The notes: generated by a model from the sequence alone, not told the origin. DNA of 64,000 nucleotides from Symbiodinium microadriaticum (GCA_001939145.1 LSRX01000692.1:329548-393547); one strand, 5' to 3'. Positions 10,640 to 23,570 are shown, counted from the first letter of the stretch. Numbers and translations: made by a program.

Positions 10640-13080
10640 GGGAGGTGGAGAAGCGAAAAGCGAGGGGCATCGTCCCGCAGGAAGGCGATCCAGGAGGCGC
10701 TCCCCTCCGGGCCCTCCTCGAGGTGGAACTCCTCGCTGCAAGGCTCAAGACGAGAAACGATGGTCAAAAGTTGCAGCCTCGTCATCTGGCAACCATGTTT
10801 CCGAGGCATCCCCCATCGGTGCTTTGGGAGATCATTTGAGGCTTTGGGCTTGGCGGAAGTGCTGTACAGGATGTGTGCTTCCAAAGCACATCACGTGGCA
10901 GATGATGAAGGTGTAATGACGGTACGTGTGAGTGCTGGATGCGGATAGGAGGCGCTTTCACAATGCCCCATGCATAGTCTATCTTCCTCGGCCTTTGCTA
11001 GCTGCTAGCTGCTAGCTGTGAGCCTGTCAATCGCAGAGACGTATGGATCGGGGTAAGCAAGTTCGTGTATTCACAACCTACGTCAAAGACATGCAAAAGG
11101 CTGGCCATTCACTCGCTTGAAACTGCAGAAAATACTGGCTAGATTGCACAACAGCCACTCTGCATCTGCGAGCAAGCACCTGGATCTGTCGAAACCATGT
11201 CCAAGAGCACAGCACTCACACACTCAGAGTTGAGTCGAGGCCCAGAAGTGAATGACTTTGACTCCAGACGCTTTCTGTAGCAGACTTGAGGCCCCGAGCA
11301 CTCTTCTCTGTGTCAGATGCATCCAAAAGGCCAGGAGGCCCTGCCTGCACTGCGCACCGTGAATCATAGAAGCCTATAGTCTCAGGAGCATATGCCGGGA
11401 TCTCTCCACGCCTGTGGGCCAGAGGAGCCGTTTGGAGCCCAAGCGAATTTGCGCTCCTGGCTGGACGTGCTTCGGACATGGATTCAGCATCTTCTAACAT
11501 GGCTGCGACATGCTGCTCTGGCTGTTTGGGCTCTCAGAATTGGCCACGGCCCCCTGACCACGCAGGCTTGTTCCTTCTCCTTACTCGTTGGGCTTTTCGA
11601 AGATGTGGCTCTTCACTCTAGCAGACCCTGCGAAAGCTTGCAGCATTAGACGTCGCAGAGGCTTTAATGAGCTAGACTCCGCTAGACCTTGCAGCTCACA
11701 ACGTGAGACCTGGCGGGCGGTCAAAAGTACAGGAACGTAGTTGGTACAAGGCTATGACTGCTGTTGCCCAGGTACTCCGAGACACGGCAGCTAAAGGGCG
11801 GCACGTGTGCCTCCGCCTCCCACTTGTGCCCGTAGCATCGTTGCACACGGTAGGGCGTAAGTGCACACCCACCCCTCGAACTGGATAAACTGACGCAGGC
11901 CCAAGCATGCCGAAGCACAGTACCTCTTAACTCGGAACATTGCGCTGTTCGCAAACTGTGGGCACACCATGGTTGGTAACACCAGATCCCATAAACCAAA
12001 TTCTCAAAACGTGACGTGCGCACTTGAAGCTGTCCACTAAGCATCTTGATAAAGCAGTGAGCACCTCAGCATCTTCAGCAAAGACAAGGTGTCGACCTGG
12101 AACGACTTCCCACCATGGGCGATCCGCCATGGAGAAAGCGCTCTCAGCCTTTCACCTGCATGGTCATGGATGGGGCTCTGTTGGCCCCGCTCCCAACACA
12201 GCAGCAGCACCTCGGTTGGCTCGGACCAGAAGTGTCGGGCCGAAAAGGTGCATCCCCCAGAACCTCTGACAAGCTATCAACAGCCATTAAAATCATTACC
12301 AGACTACCTGCCGTCTCTAGAGACATGCATCATGTTGGCACACACAGCGTATAACTCCCAAGAGCACGTTCTCATTCGGTCTGAGGCTGCGGCGATGAAT
12401 TGATTTGGCGAGTATCCAACTATGTTCCTGCGCAGGTCTCCGCACGAAAGGAAACCGTTCCATGCACAAAACTGCCGAGGACTGCAGCTTGCAGGAAATC
12501 CCTATCAGCTTCAAATCTTCGGCCGACTCTATCCTTGTCTTCTACTTCCATGTCATAGAATGTTCGAACGGCGAGGCACCCCTGTTCCTGTATGGAAACT
12601 TTCTGGAAGAACTTGTCCGACCCTTCTTCGGCTAGCATGGCATTACCGTGCAGCGGTCGCCTGGTATAGCGCCCCCGCCGGTAGACTGCGTGCTGCTGCC
12701 ATTCACGTGGGTTCAGCTTCACGCTCTGCAGAGTCTGCCAGAACGGTGCCGCGAGCAAAACCCCTACAAGACAAGACGTCTGAGTACCAGCACTACTAGT
12801 CTAGATTGGATGTTTTGCCTAGTAGATTCCTTTTTCCCATTGGATTCTGGTCAACATCTGGCACAAGGTCCGCGAGTTCAGAGGTGGGGTGTTTCTTAAC
12901 TGTTTCTTCCGCAAGCTGGCTCGCCTCTGTGACGGACGTGACCACATCACCATTGATGGGTGCACCCATTGCCGGTGCCGGCGGGAACAACTCACCTCGC
13001 AAAGGTGCGCTTTGGCTTCGAGCTTTCGTCTTGGAGGAGAGCTTAAGGCCGCGGCGAAGGCGGGTCACCAGCGAGTGCAT
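10640..13080 (-). CDS. unrecognised multi-exon gene
   Basis: Four minus-strand open stretches look like exons of a soluble protein. At about 13080-12800: RLRRGLKLSSKTKARSQSAP, then a proline-rich patch, then VTSVTEASQLAEETVKKHP and ELADLVPDVDQNPMGKR. At about 12640-12430: EGSDKFFQKVSIQEQGCLAV and MEVEDKDRVGRRFEADRDFL. At about 12125-11990: PWWEVVPGRHLVFAEDAEVL and LTALSRCLVDSFK. At about 10790-10650: TRLQLLTIVSRLEPCSEEFH and ASWIAFLRDDAPRFS. The residue mix (many acidic and basic residues, few cysteines) is unlike that of the opposite-strand frames. No family was recognised. Whether all four belong to one gene is not established; the strand and order allow it. Introns between them would be 150-1200 bases. 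Confidence 0.35.
10997..11018. repeat. 7-bp tandem repeat
   Basis: Three adjacent copies of a TAGCTGC unit, internally palindromic around AGCT. A short simple repeat with no assigned role. Confidence 0.7.
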
Positions 13081-13249
13081 GTCCAGGTAGTTGTCGCTCG
13101 GCTTCTTCTGCTTCTACACCGGAAGCAAGTTGTGACACATCAGACAGAGCAAGAAGAAGGACGAGAATTCCTGAGAGAGCGTGTGCAACATCTAACTTGC
13201 CTCAAGCCGCGTCAGCGCCGGGGCATCAGAGAAAGCTCTCAAAGCAACT

Positions 13250-13415
13250 GCCGGGGATGCCTAGGCAGCGAAGCGGCAGCACTTCCATGATTGCACGGAT
13301 CTTTGTGCCCTGAAGTTCAAAACCTGCATTGCCGGGGACGCCTAGGCAGCAGAAGCGGCAGCACTTCTATGATTGCACGGTGGATGTTTGTGCCCTGAAG
13401 TTCAACACCTGCCCT
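13250..13415. repeat. tandem duplication of an ~80-bp unit
   Basis: The unit 13250-13330 is repeated at 13331-13415 with several substitutions and small indels. Both begin GCCGGGGAYGCCTAGGCAGC and end near a CTGAAGTTCAA block. The divergence suggests the duplication is not recent. No open frame spans both copies convincingly. Confidence 0.8.
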
Positions 13416-14349
13416 TTGGGGCCATCGTTTGAGGACGGGGCCCGGCTGAGACTCAGCGTGCTCCCGCGCATCCAGCGCCTGGATCCAACGACATCCAACC
13501 GCAAACAACTCAGCCGCGACAAACCGAAACAAACAAAAAAGCAAAGGAAAGATCCGCAGGCCTCGCCAGGAGCGCCATCGTAACTCGGGTCCCAGGCTTC
13601 GCCATGTCGGCCAAGGGAAAGCGCTCGAAATGCGAATTCTCAGTTTCTTCTGTGTTTGTCGTTGTGGCTCTGTTGGACGCTTGTCTTTGTTTCTTCCGAT
13701 CTCAGTCTACCCTCCCTTCTGCATGACGGTTAGTCACGGTTAGACCCAGCGTCTCAGCTCGTTGCACCATGCTGCACCACTAGCGAAGCTTGGGATTGCA
13801 AGGCGTGTCGGTCGGCTCTAGGTTCCGAGCAGTTTGAGCAACTGTGGAGGTCACAAACGAGTGTAGCAATGCACAAGCTGCACGAACCTGCAGAGGCAAC
13901 TGCAGACACCTTACTCAGGTCGAGATGAGCTCAGGACTTGATTTGTCGCGCGAGTGATCGCTGAGTGTACCTGTTTGCCTCTGCTTCTACAGCCCTTGAG
14001 GAATCGCAGAAGGGGCACGACAACAGAACAGCAGGGGTTGCTGGTAGCACAACACAGCAGCCCGTGCTGGAGTCAAGACTCATCTCGAAGGTCTACCTGG
14101 TCTGCTCTGTGCACATCTGCTTGAAGCACGTCCCTCTGAAGGTGATGCCACTGATGCCAAAGAGTCCAGGTACTGCAGGGTCGAGCAGTCCAAAGCCTTT
14201 CCAATGCCGCAGCCGTCGTCACGACAGCGAGCGACATGAAAGGCGCGAGTGCTGTGGAACCAGAGGAGAAAGCCACCGTACGGAGGAGTTCGGGATGCGA
14301 GTACTGGGCTTAGGAAGCCTACAGTTCCCGTTTTCCTTCAACATCATCT

Positions 14350-14535
14350 CGACACCTCAAACGGGCGGCTACCTGGTACAGCATCGCTTTTGAGAGGCTC
14401 ACGCACTGTCTCAACTTGTTTTGTGGCGCGAACCTTCAACGACACCACGGACAAGGCAACATTGGCCATCTTGGCACCAGGAAGCTGCAACTCATCCTCT
14501 TGCAGGATTGAGTTCCTCGAAGTCGAGAAAGCAAT
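14350..14535 (-). CDS. unrecognised exon candidate
   Basis: A minus-strand open stretch reads NSILQEDELQLPGAKMANVA, then LSVVSLKVRATKQVETVREP. The pattern of short beta-like strands and charged turns resembles a soluble domain, but I cannot name it. No matching frame on the opposite strand looks better. Between 13.42 and 14.35 kb, and from 14.6 to 15.3 kb, I see only weak open stretches and nothing supportable. Confidence 0.28.
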
Positions 14536-15907
14536 TGAGACTGAAAATTGATTGACAAACGGCGCAAAAAAATTGTGTCTTCGGTGCCCAACGCTGAAAA
14601 AAGCCGCCCAAATCAACGCAAGCACTTCCCGAGTCTCTAGCCCTCCCAGCCGATGCCCACAATCTTAAGTCAGAAGAAGCACTTGCGTTGATCCGAGACA
14701 TTGCAACGGTGGATGCATTTTCCACCATCCCTAGAATGCAAAGACACACAAACAAGTGTCTGAGCTTGTTTTGGGACCAGGACTAGGTCACTAGCTTTGT
14801 AAAAAGCAAATGGAGAGAAAGAGCAGTAGCAGTAGCAAGATCAATGTGTGCTTTGATGTTGAATGTAAGTGCTGTCTTCCTCTCCACAGCCTCGGAAGAC
14901 CTGCGGCGCAGCTGTCGAAGCCACATTGACACGGCCAAGTATCGCTATAGGATGCGCTGTACGAGTAGTCATCCGAATGGTGAACATGCAGCACGTGGCG
15001 CCGGCGTCAAGTAAGGCCGATGCGAGACGCCCTCGAGGCCAAAGATTTGGCTACTTCTCGGCCCTCTCTGACAAAATCTCTGGAAAGGTGAAACTCAAGG
15101 AGCTCTTCGTGTTTTTGGCAACATGACTTCAGAATAGATCTGGAACTTCTTTCTGCCTTTATGCTCCCGAACACAGTGGCAAGGGAGCCAATGTGTTATT
15201 GGCTGCTATTTGCCCTCAGATTGCCTCTTTAGTGGACCACTACCTGCAACATGTGCGATTAACATGCCAAGAATGGAAGGAATCCTGGAAGCGTATATGC
15301 TGCACAGCAGCTGCGGCATCAATCGCATCAAATTGCTGCCGTGGCAGGTTTGTCTCTGAGCATGCATTCTCTCGACGTTCGCGTTGTCTTCGCGCTCCGA
15401 CTATGTGGCTTGATGCATGTGCACAATCGTGGCAACAAGAGTCTGAGACAAACCGGGTATACAAGCAAACTCGACAGCTGGAATCAACATCCAAAAGGAA
15501 ACAGAGCTTCTACCAAATGGGTAGGTTAAGGTACTCCCATGAAGGCCATGGACTGAGGAAAGCGAACACGGCACCAGGAGTACTCTTTGGCTACATCAAG
15601 AGCATCCAATGGGGTAGCTATCCTCGACATTTCATGCTTCGATGCCTTCTCGCATGAAATCTGGAGCCGTGCAAAGGTTTCACGAGTTTGATGGCTTGCT
15701 ATCGAATCGATCGCGTGTGTTGCCTGCTCGTTGGCTACCCGCAAGCTGTGGCGATAAGCAGTGGTCTAGGATGTGTCCCTTCGAGTGCATGGTGTTCCGT
15801 GGCACCTGCTGACCACCGCCTTCGGCAGCCAGAAAGCAGGACAAGCTTCGGTTGGACAACCGTGCCACTACTCCGTCACTACTTCCCATCTCTTTTGCAG
15901 CAGGCCT

Positions 15908-16534
15908 CTAGGCCCTTGGTGCAGACCTGCCTTCTTGAAGAATAGGCAGCAGAGGAAGCCACTTTTGCCTGCCGCCAGCATCTATGAACATGAGAAGGTA
16001 AAGCCAACGATCTCTCTCTCCCCATCTTGCCAAGTGATGAGAAAAGGCAGCGTTCGGGCCTTTGTCGTCTGCATTACGAACAGCCCTGGCATCTACGGCC
16101 TCAGCGAGCTGCTCCACGGTAGCATTCCAGGAACACAGTGAGCCCAATGGGAGACCAGAATTTGGGATGGTAGACTTCGTGCTACAACGAGAAGTACTGG
16201 ACTGCTTGGAACTGAGAAGGCCACTTTCATCTCCTTATCACAACTGTCAAGTGCTCTGATGTGCTTTGCTTGCACAGCAAACGAGTCGAGATGGCAAGGC
16301 TTCCAGTTCTTGGGCCAAGCTGCACCACCTGGGCTGGACTGTCCGTACCTTGGCTAGTTCGATTGGTTGGGGTGCGCGACGACGCCTCAGCCCTGCAGCT
16401 GTTTGAGGGCACCGCTCTGTAGGCTTGTTTTTCAATGCCCCTGCAACGTCAATGTCCTGCAACCACTGAGCTGTGGAAGAGTGCACAGACACAAATACCA
16501 GGCAGATTCCCAGCTGGCAAAACACAAGAAACAA
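15908..16534 (-). CDS. unrecognised exons, one with a membrane segment
   Basis: Two minus-strand stretches. About 16534-16405: FLVFCQLGICLVFVSVHSS (a likely membrane helix), followed by QWLQDIDVAGALKNK. About 16140-15915: WNATVEQLAEAVDARAVRNA, then HLARWGERDRWLYLLMFIDA and WLPLLPILQEG. The second is among the most protein-like stretches in the left half of the window. They may be consecutive exons of one membrane protein. No family is recognised. Confidence 0.35.
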
Positions 16535-16879
16535 ACAGAAGGATGGAGGTGACTTATGTCAGAAAAGAGTTGCTGATTCTAGGTTGGAGAATACTGTCAG
16601 CGCGGTAAGTAGAGATCAACCACGGGCATCACGTTTCTTTCAGGCCGTGCGGCCATGAGCAAAAGCCGTCACACGGCCTATGCTCACAGCTTCTTTTCAC
16701 CAACAAGTCGGCACTTGACACCGTGAACGTTTGCATCTAACCACGCAGAGGACGCATAGGGCACAGATATGGTAGCTCGTTTGTCTTCTGCACACTGAAC
16801 GGCTGAGACGCATTTTGTTGATGTGTCATCAGTAATCAGTAATCATTGCTTAAAGGTTGCCCCGTGACGTCAAACAATC

Positions 16880-17060
16880 AGGCACCAACTGGCCAGTTCG
16901 AAACCTGCAGTCCGGCCTCTAGGTCGTCTTCATCTTTCTTACTGTTCCTTGGCACAAACCAAGGAACCGGCAGCATCTCCAAAAGCGATGTATCTACTTC
17001 CCATGAGATCGGAGGCCCTCGGTGCATCACTACAGGTGCGCCGAGCGACATGCAAAGGCT
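16880..17060 (-). CDS. unrecognised exon candidate
   Basis: A minus-strand open stretch contains ISWEVDTSLLEMLPVPWFVP and then NSKKDEDDLEAGLQVSNW, acidic and protein-like. It lies downstream of the antiporter exons on the same strand and could be part of that gene's cytosolic tail or of the next gene. No domain is recognised. Confidence 0.25.
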
Positions 17061-17790
17061 TTGGGAGGCGCACCCCAGGGCGACAGCTACCAAAGACAAA
17101 TGTCATAGCACAACACGGAATTGAGATTCCGGCTCCTTCTCCTCGCCCCAAATATCCGAGTCCCTGAGGCAAGTACGTGATGGTGTAAGAGAAAGTACAC
17201 CACAGCTCTCATGCTTCAAGCAAGAACTCAAAGGATGTGCTCACTGTGCCCATGAGGTCGATCCCTCGCTAAGTCCCACGCGAGTCGCTGAAACCAGTTC
17301 CTGCAGCTCCCTGATCGACGGCAATGCAAGACTACAACTAAAACAGCCCTGCTGCGATCTCGTTCAATTCTGCGAGCTCGAACTCAGCTTCCGACGTCGC
17401 CGAGCCCCTCTGAGGCCACATATCGATTCAGGAGCAGCCGGAAGATGAAGGGTGCGAAGATGGTGGCCTGGCCCCGACTTCGGAGACATGCGTTGGCCAG
17501 CATACTTGCTTGCCACGTATGCCCCAAACCCCTGGACTCTCGTGCGATTCTTGTGAGCCCCACTGTCGTCTACTGAAAGCCCATGTTGGACTTGTTTGGC
17601 AGAGTTCTTCTTCTGACAGACGATGAGGAGGAGCTCCCCCACACAAAGCTTCTTCTTCCTTCCTTCAGGTGCAAGGGGCTCGTCACGCCCCCCGGGGCCC
17701 ATGGGGCCCCCCATTGTTCATGGGGCTTTCGGGGGTTCGCTAGTACAACACTGTCCCACGTACCCGTGTACCCCTGTGCACAAAAAATCA

Positions 17791-17791
17791 A

Positions 17792-17822
<31 letters not shown>

Positions 17823-17828
17823 TCTCTC
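17791..17828. repeat. (TC)n microsatellite
   Basis: About 38 bases of nearly perfect TC dinucleotide repeat with one G interruption. It sits between the antiporter's last recognised exon and the 17-kb exon candidate. Confidence 0.9.
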
Positions 17829-18075
17829 TAGCCGGTTTGTGCTGTCCAGGGAAAGGTCGAACACAGCCGAAGCTTTTGTGATAGCCTGATCATGCCCCTC
17901 CTCTTGGCAAAGCAGCACTCTTTGGTTGGGCAGCAAAGGCGGTCTGCCCTCCCTCCCTTTGTCTGGGCTTTCTTGACAAGTGTCCTTTTCCAGCTTGAGC
18001 TCGGAACAGAGCCTTCGCTTTCCCAAAACTCTACACTCAGCTTGGGGCGCTTTACTGCTCATAAGCGTGCCGGCT

Positions 18076-21000
18076 TTCGCATAGAGCAGGGCCCAAATCA
18101 CTACGGAGAAGGTCCTTAGAGGACTGGATGCAGCGACTTGGAGAGCTCTGAGATAGGGGCCAAGGTCAAGTCTACGACCGTCCTACCGCCCGCACTTTTC
18201 TGGAGAGCTCCCCTGGCGCGCAGCCAAGATGCCCTGCATCCAGCATCCCGGCGGAGAGCGCCATTTGTGCGATCAAGTACCTTCCGAGACATCTTCCGTT
18301 TCGAGTAACAGTCATGGCCATCTAGCATGCCAGGTGCCGCACGCGAACTCAGCTCGCCCGACCATGGCCCAACCAATGACCCAGCGCGCTTTGCCCATGA
18401 ACGGTGCACAAACCACCTGCAGACTAAGAAGCCCTCTTTGCAAGAAGTCTGCTCTGGCAATGCGAGAGGCTGCAGCCCGGTGATGCTTTGTGCCCTGCTC
18501 TCTGAACTCTCGGTGGACCGCCTTGGTTCCAATGCACGCGAAGATCCCCATGATGCTGCCTGCACACCAGGTCGCTGCTCTCTGCTTTTCTAGCGATGTT
18601 CGTCGTGGCAAGGCAGAGATCTTGCACTAAGACTTATAGCCTCCATACGGACGGACTGCAACTAGATATTCAACTCCGATCTGGCCAGAAGATTCGTGCA
18701 CTGCATTAGTTGCGTGAGCTGTTCCTTCACAGTGTTCAGCTTGCTGCAAACCCATGTGCATCCCGGCACTGGCCTTTCCAGAAGGCTTCGATAGACATCA
18801 GCTGCTGCAAGGGGATGGTGAAAGCCACGGTCCCGGCGAAGAAAATGCCTCGAGCATTCCGTCACGTTTCCAGGTGATCCTCGTAAGCTCCGATCCTAAT
18901 TATCCATCAATCACAGGCCCCTGGCGGATCATCCAGGAGGTCACTCGCTTTGTCTGCTTCACCCAAACCTCGAACAAGCACCCTCCACCGCGTGTGGTCT
19001 TCGACGCCATCCACTGGGGCACTGGCATGGTGGGCATGATGAGGCGGACTCAGGCAAGCGAAAGACATCCCAGCGATGAAGCATCCCCACCTCAAGGCCG
19101 AGACAGCCGAGACAGGATTGCATCACACCTGTGGAAAGCCATCCCATAGCTTTCAGTTCCCGGCAGGTGCGTTCCGAGGAAGTGGGTGATCGTGGCATAC
19201 ACAAAGAGCAGAGCCTAAGATCTTGTGGCAAAGAACAAACAACAAGAGGAGCAGGTACAGCCTAAGCGTTGGAAGTTTCAAGTGCAAAGCTCAGCATGCA
19301 GGAACCTTCTTTCACGCATTGTTCGCCGCACCGTTAAGAGCAAAGCTGATGCTTGCGAGCTTTGCTTCGAGTCGCTCTTGGAGACTATCGTGGGACGTTC
19401 TGAGAGCCAACATGAGACCCAAACCCAAGTCTTTCCGGGTATGTGTCATCTCTGACTGGTCATAGCCCGACCAACGCACAAAATCATGGTACCAACTTTG
19501 TGGCTTTCGATTCTGCAAATGTCTGAGTGTCGCACGAACATGAAGAAAAAGAGGGCCTCAGCCACTTCGAATCTATGACGCAGATCGAAGAGTTGCTAGA
19601 GTTGCTACTCGTTGCCTCGTCCTGCGCAGAGATCTTCGCTTGTGCGTCCTTCTTCTTTGGTACCTGCGACAGTTGAGTGGTAACGCTCCCCCTGCCACAA
19701 GTTCAAAGCGGCGCACCCTTGCCAGAATGTATTGGGGCAGGAACTTTGGCCAGAAACTTGGCAGGTCACGGCCAGAACTGTAGCTCTACTCGCCAAGATG
19801 CAGTCAACTCTCGGTTCCAAGGCTCTGACTTTACTGCCAACCACATGGCAAAAAGCATGAAGGCCACTCCAATGATCGGAGCGTACTGGCGGGGCGAGGC
19901 GAGGTGTCTTTGCGCTCGTCCAACTCTCAGCCGAAGTCAACGACGGTCAATTAAGTCACCGACCACGGTCTTGAACATGTCGAACTCACCCCCCAAGCCT
20001 TGCATGCCCCTCTTTGTGTATTCCGTCCGTGCTACAGACCATACAAACATCTGCAGCTCCCTCGTATGTGGAACACTCCGAAGCACCGAGAAGAAGACTG
20101 AACAACACGTTGAAGAGCACCAGCGAGAGGATGTCGTCCTCGTTTGTTCATGCGGAAGCGTGCAAAGCGATCTTGTTTTAATTGTTTTACGAATTGAAAA
20201 CTGCAGCTTTGTCAACTGGGTCGTGTCAGCTGGCCGCCACTGGCTTAGATTCAGTTTCTCAGCTCGGAACAACGAAGGCTGCGGTAATGATGGCCTGCGA
20301 GAGGGACAAAGAAAGACATGACTGGCGTGACTTCAAGTGACGTCCGATGCGAAGCACTGGCTCCGGCCTGGCCAAAGTTCTCCTGGAGGACGCCGGCCTC
20401 GCCGAGGAGACGGAGCGCGATGCCCACACCTGAGGGAGAAAGGGCACGGGCAGAGGATCTCTTCTCTCGCGCAGCCGCGCACTTGTAGGAGCCAGCGCTG
20501 TCCCTGCAGAGATACCATCTGGCCTAGGGGCTCGCAGACGTAACTTGCAGTCTTCTTCTCTTGTTGCAGGTGAGGGAAGCCATAACGGTGTCTGAGAATC
20601 AGGCATGAGGGGTCGTCCAAAGAGAACGGTCAAAGCGCTACCAACGATCTGAGGCACGGAATTGTCATTGCAGAACTGCTCGGCTTCACTGGGACAGTGC
20701 AGATTTGCCGAGTGCAGCCGCTGCGAGTGACTGGGGTGCCGACCAGTGGAAGGATCGTGCCGAGGACAGCGACGCAGCAGGCAGGCAGGCCGACGATCTG
20801 GCCAAAGGCTGCAAGGTGCTTCTAAATCGATAACATCCCATGACTCCACCGGGCGGGATTTTACGACACATGGTCTCCAAATGTTGATACTTGAAGTATG
20901 TGACTGTGAAAGAGGGTGACAAGGAAGCGTGCTCGAGCAGAGAACCTTGCCTTGGCTTTCTCGAAATCGAAATGCATTCCGCTTTCGAAGATCATCAAGC

Positions 21001-22175
21001 CAACACCTGAAGACAGAACGAAAGAGTGTGCGTGCGTGTGTGTGTGTGTGTGTGTGCGCGTGCGCGCAACTCCTGTTCCGAAGGATGTAAGTGGGATTGG
21101 TGCTCAAAAAAGCAGGGGGCAGAAGAGGCCCATAGAGCTCTGCCCAACGAAGCTCTCTATGGTGACGTCAGGATACTGGGACTGATCATCCCAGCGTACC
21201 TGCTTTTGCAATGACAACCAGGCTAAGCCAAAACCCTGACAAGCCGATGAAGTTGTAAAGTAAGAAACTAAAGCAAACAGCATCCATCTAAGTAAGGATG
21301 ACTGGTCTGCAAGCGTGTGCGTGTGTTCAGCACCCTCGCTGCTCTCCTGCCTGCGTGGCCGATCAACGTGAAGAAGTCGGGGAAGCTTCCACAGCTCTCG
21401 GACACTTCCTGGATGCCAAAGGGCTATGGGGTACAACATCACCACAACCGGCATGTACTGAATTGAAGGAAAGAAGCTGCCATAATTAAGCTCACAGCCT
21501 AGACGTGTTGAGACACTGGTTTGCTTGCATGACAAGAACACGAGGCAGTCATGCTCGCACTCTTTCACCAAGCACTCAGAGTAGCTGTGATAGTTGCCTC
21601 GGGAAAGGGAATCACGTCCAGAGTTTTGCCGAAAGAAAAACCGGGATCATTCCACATTCGAGACAATCATCATATGTGAGCTGCGCCCAGCTGGGGGCCT
21701 GACCACCGGACAGCCGCCTGCAGTATCGTGCGACAAGAGTCCACATCCCACGCCATACTCGAACCACCAAAGCATCCCTGCTTCCGCTGCTTTCTTCTTG
21801 ATTCTTGCTTCTTCTGGCTCTTCTTGTTGTTCTTCGTTTTTCGTTACGCTTTTGGCTTTCATTTCTGACATATAGTATAACTTGTGGTTGCCTGTTATTT
21901 GTTGTGTGGGGCTTTTACTCCTTACTGTCTGCTTGTTGCTTGTTGCTGTTGCTTTAGGATTCGGGATTGGGTCCTCTGAGGCCGTTTTGTCGTCAAAGGC
22001 TCAAGAGGCCAGGAATGTAGAGATTTCAGTTCCGGCCACCGCCCACCGCCCTCTCCCCAAGCCCCACTGTTAAGTCTGTGACTGCGGCGCTTGGGGCCTT
22101 CGGGTCCGTGCCACTGAGCTGGATCATGAAGATATAACAGTATAGTGTGGCAATCACAAATGTAAACACACCATG
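18076..22175 (-). CDS. CPA2-type monovalent cation:proton antiporter, multi-exon
   Basis: Minus-strand segments give, in order, the membrane landmarks of the cation:proton antiporter superfamily, closest to the Kef/NHA/CHX (CPA2) branch. Such proteins exchange Na+ or K+ for H+ across a membrane. Segments: 22175-22093 GVFTFVIATLYCYIFMIQLS (tentative helix); 21287-21200 FIGLSGFWLSLVVIAKA (tentative helix); 20821-20718 FGQIVGLPACCVAVLGTILP; 20147-20045 EDDILSLVLFNVLFSLLLG, which matches the family's ion-binding DD helix; 19895-19825 YAPIIGVAFMLFAMWLAV; 19098-19049 GCFIAGMSFACL (the GAFxAG helix); 18852-18754 IFFAGTVAFTIPLQQLM; 18600-18508 IMGIFACIGTKAVHREF; 18416-18343 WVIGWAMVGRAEF (the GRxEF helix); 18113-18076 FSVVIWALLYA (last helix). 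Each runs open for one helix only, so introns separate them. The 5' end, C-terminal tail and exact borders are unknown. Residue matches are observed; substrate is inferred from the family. Confidence 0.68.
21025..21067. repeat. (GT)n microsatellite
   Basis: About 43 bases of GT repeat with GC interruptions at both ends, inside a presumed intron of the antiporter gene. Confidence 0.9.
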
Positions 22176-23455
22176 ATGTAGCTGTGTTGAGGAAATGCCA
22201 CATCGAGACAAACCCCTCAAGACTTTCTACAGGTGGCCACGCCACTGGTTCGATAATCAAGGAGGATGTCTGTTGTACTGTCATCATTGACGCCGAATGC
22301 CACCCTTACATTTCCTTCCGGATTCCATTTCTACTCCACAGGCTTCACGATGTTAGAAGCTTCGGCGAGATTAAAGATACCCGCTACAGGATATTCACAG
22401 CAGTGTTCTTCCTCAATAATTGGCCGCCAAAAAACCCCGCAAAACCGCAAGACTAGACTGCCGTGTCTAGAGGCCCACACGGCATTGGAATTCATTGATC
22501 AATGGTTTGCCGGAAAACACAACCTTTGCAAGTTGGAACTTCCGAATCGATGTTTTGCCAAAGACGAAACCCAAGCGATTCAAACGGAGGGTTGTTCAAA
22601 ACAGATTGTTGCGCTGCGCCCTTGCGCATGCCTGCGCCAAATGCTCAATTTCATAAGAAACTGAGAGCTTTAAACCTTGCGTTCACCCTTGCGTGAGCGC
22701 TAATGAGAGATGATGACCGAAACAACAGTTTGAGACTTTGGGCCAAGTCGAAAGCCGTGCAGAACGGTAGGATTTCCAGACCACACCAATTGGCCTGGAG
22801 GGACCGACTAGCCTGCCCTGCAGGGGCTTTGACTTGCACGACATCGAACGATCTGACAGCGAATATCAGCACGGGAGAGGGTCCTACAAGCTTTGCCCAT
22901 CCAGCTAAAGCCCAATCGAACAGAATGTTGCGCGCTTGCATGTTAGCCGGCTACTGGAGCAACCGCCACACAGAAGGCAGAGGACCTTTGGGGGCAGGGT
23001 TGAACGGAGCAGCTGCAACGGAATACGGCTGGAGCCTGATCAAGCTTCGAAACGCAGCACGAATCCACGCGACATTCCGAAATACATTCGGCACCGTGCA
23101 GGGAATGCAGTTTGAAAAAAGTTCGGAAGCGCCAAAGTACCGGACTTGATAAGTAGTTCGGTGCCGGGCTGACGCCGGTGGGGTCGTGGAAGGGAGGCGA
23201 TGTTTCCAAAACGTGCAACGTATTCGTGACGGAGCTGCAGAAAAGCCAAAATGAAAGCAAGACAAATAAACAGTAAAAACAACAACACACTCACAACTTG
23301 CCATCCCTGTGCGCCTGTGACTCGAGCCATGTCCACCTTAGCATCTAGCAATCAGGAGAGGATCATGATGTCATCGTCAAGGTGGACGTGTCCGACAGAG
23401 GATCCGAGGCATGCTACTTGTGAGCCTGCGCCTAGAGTTCTCGGCTCCAGGCTTG
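22176..23455. other. no supportable gene
   Basis: Only weak open stretches on both strands. One minus-strand run near 22880 (KLVGPSPVLIFAVRSF) is mildly hydrophobic but too isolated to call. Upstream exons of the antiporter may lie here unrecognised. Confidence 0.4.
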
Positions 23456-23570
23456 CGTGGCTGTCGCTGGCATGGCTGTCGCTGGCGTGGCTGTCGCTGG
23501 CGTGGCTGTCACTGGCGTGGCTGTCACTGGCGTGGCTGTCGCTGGCGTGGCTGTCGCTGGCGTGGCTGTC
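23456..23570. repeat. 15-bp minisatellite
   Basis: About 7.7 tandem copies of CGTGGCTGTCGCTGG, nearly identical (two units carry CACTGG, one CATGG). Because 15 is divisible by three, several frames stay open and give pentapeptide repeats such as SLAWL on the plus strand and SDSHA on the minus strand. These are by-products of the repeat and not evidence of a gene. Confidence 0.95.

Noticed and set aside
19677..20321. 214-codon plus-strand frame
   Set aside because: It overlaps two antiporter helices on the minus strand, which have recognisable family motifs.
20259..21107. 282-codon minus-strand frame
   Set aside because: It starts in a GT microsatellite (His-Thr repeats), and the antiporter helix at 20821-20718 is in another frame.
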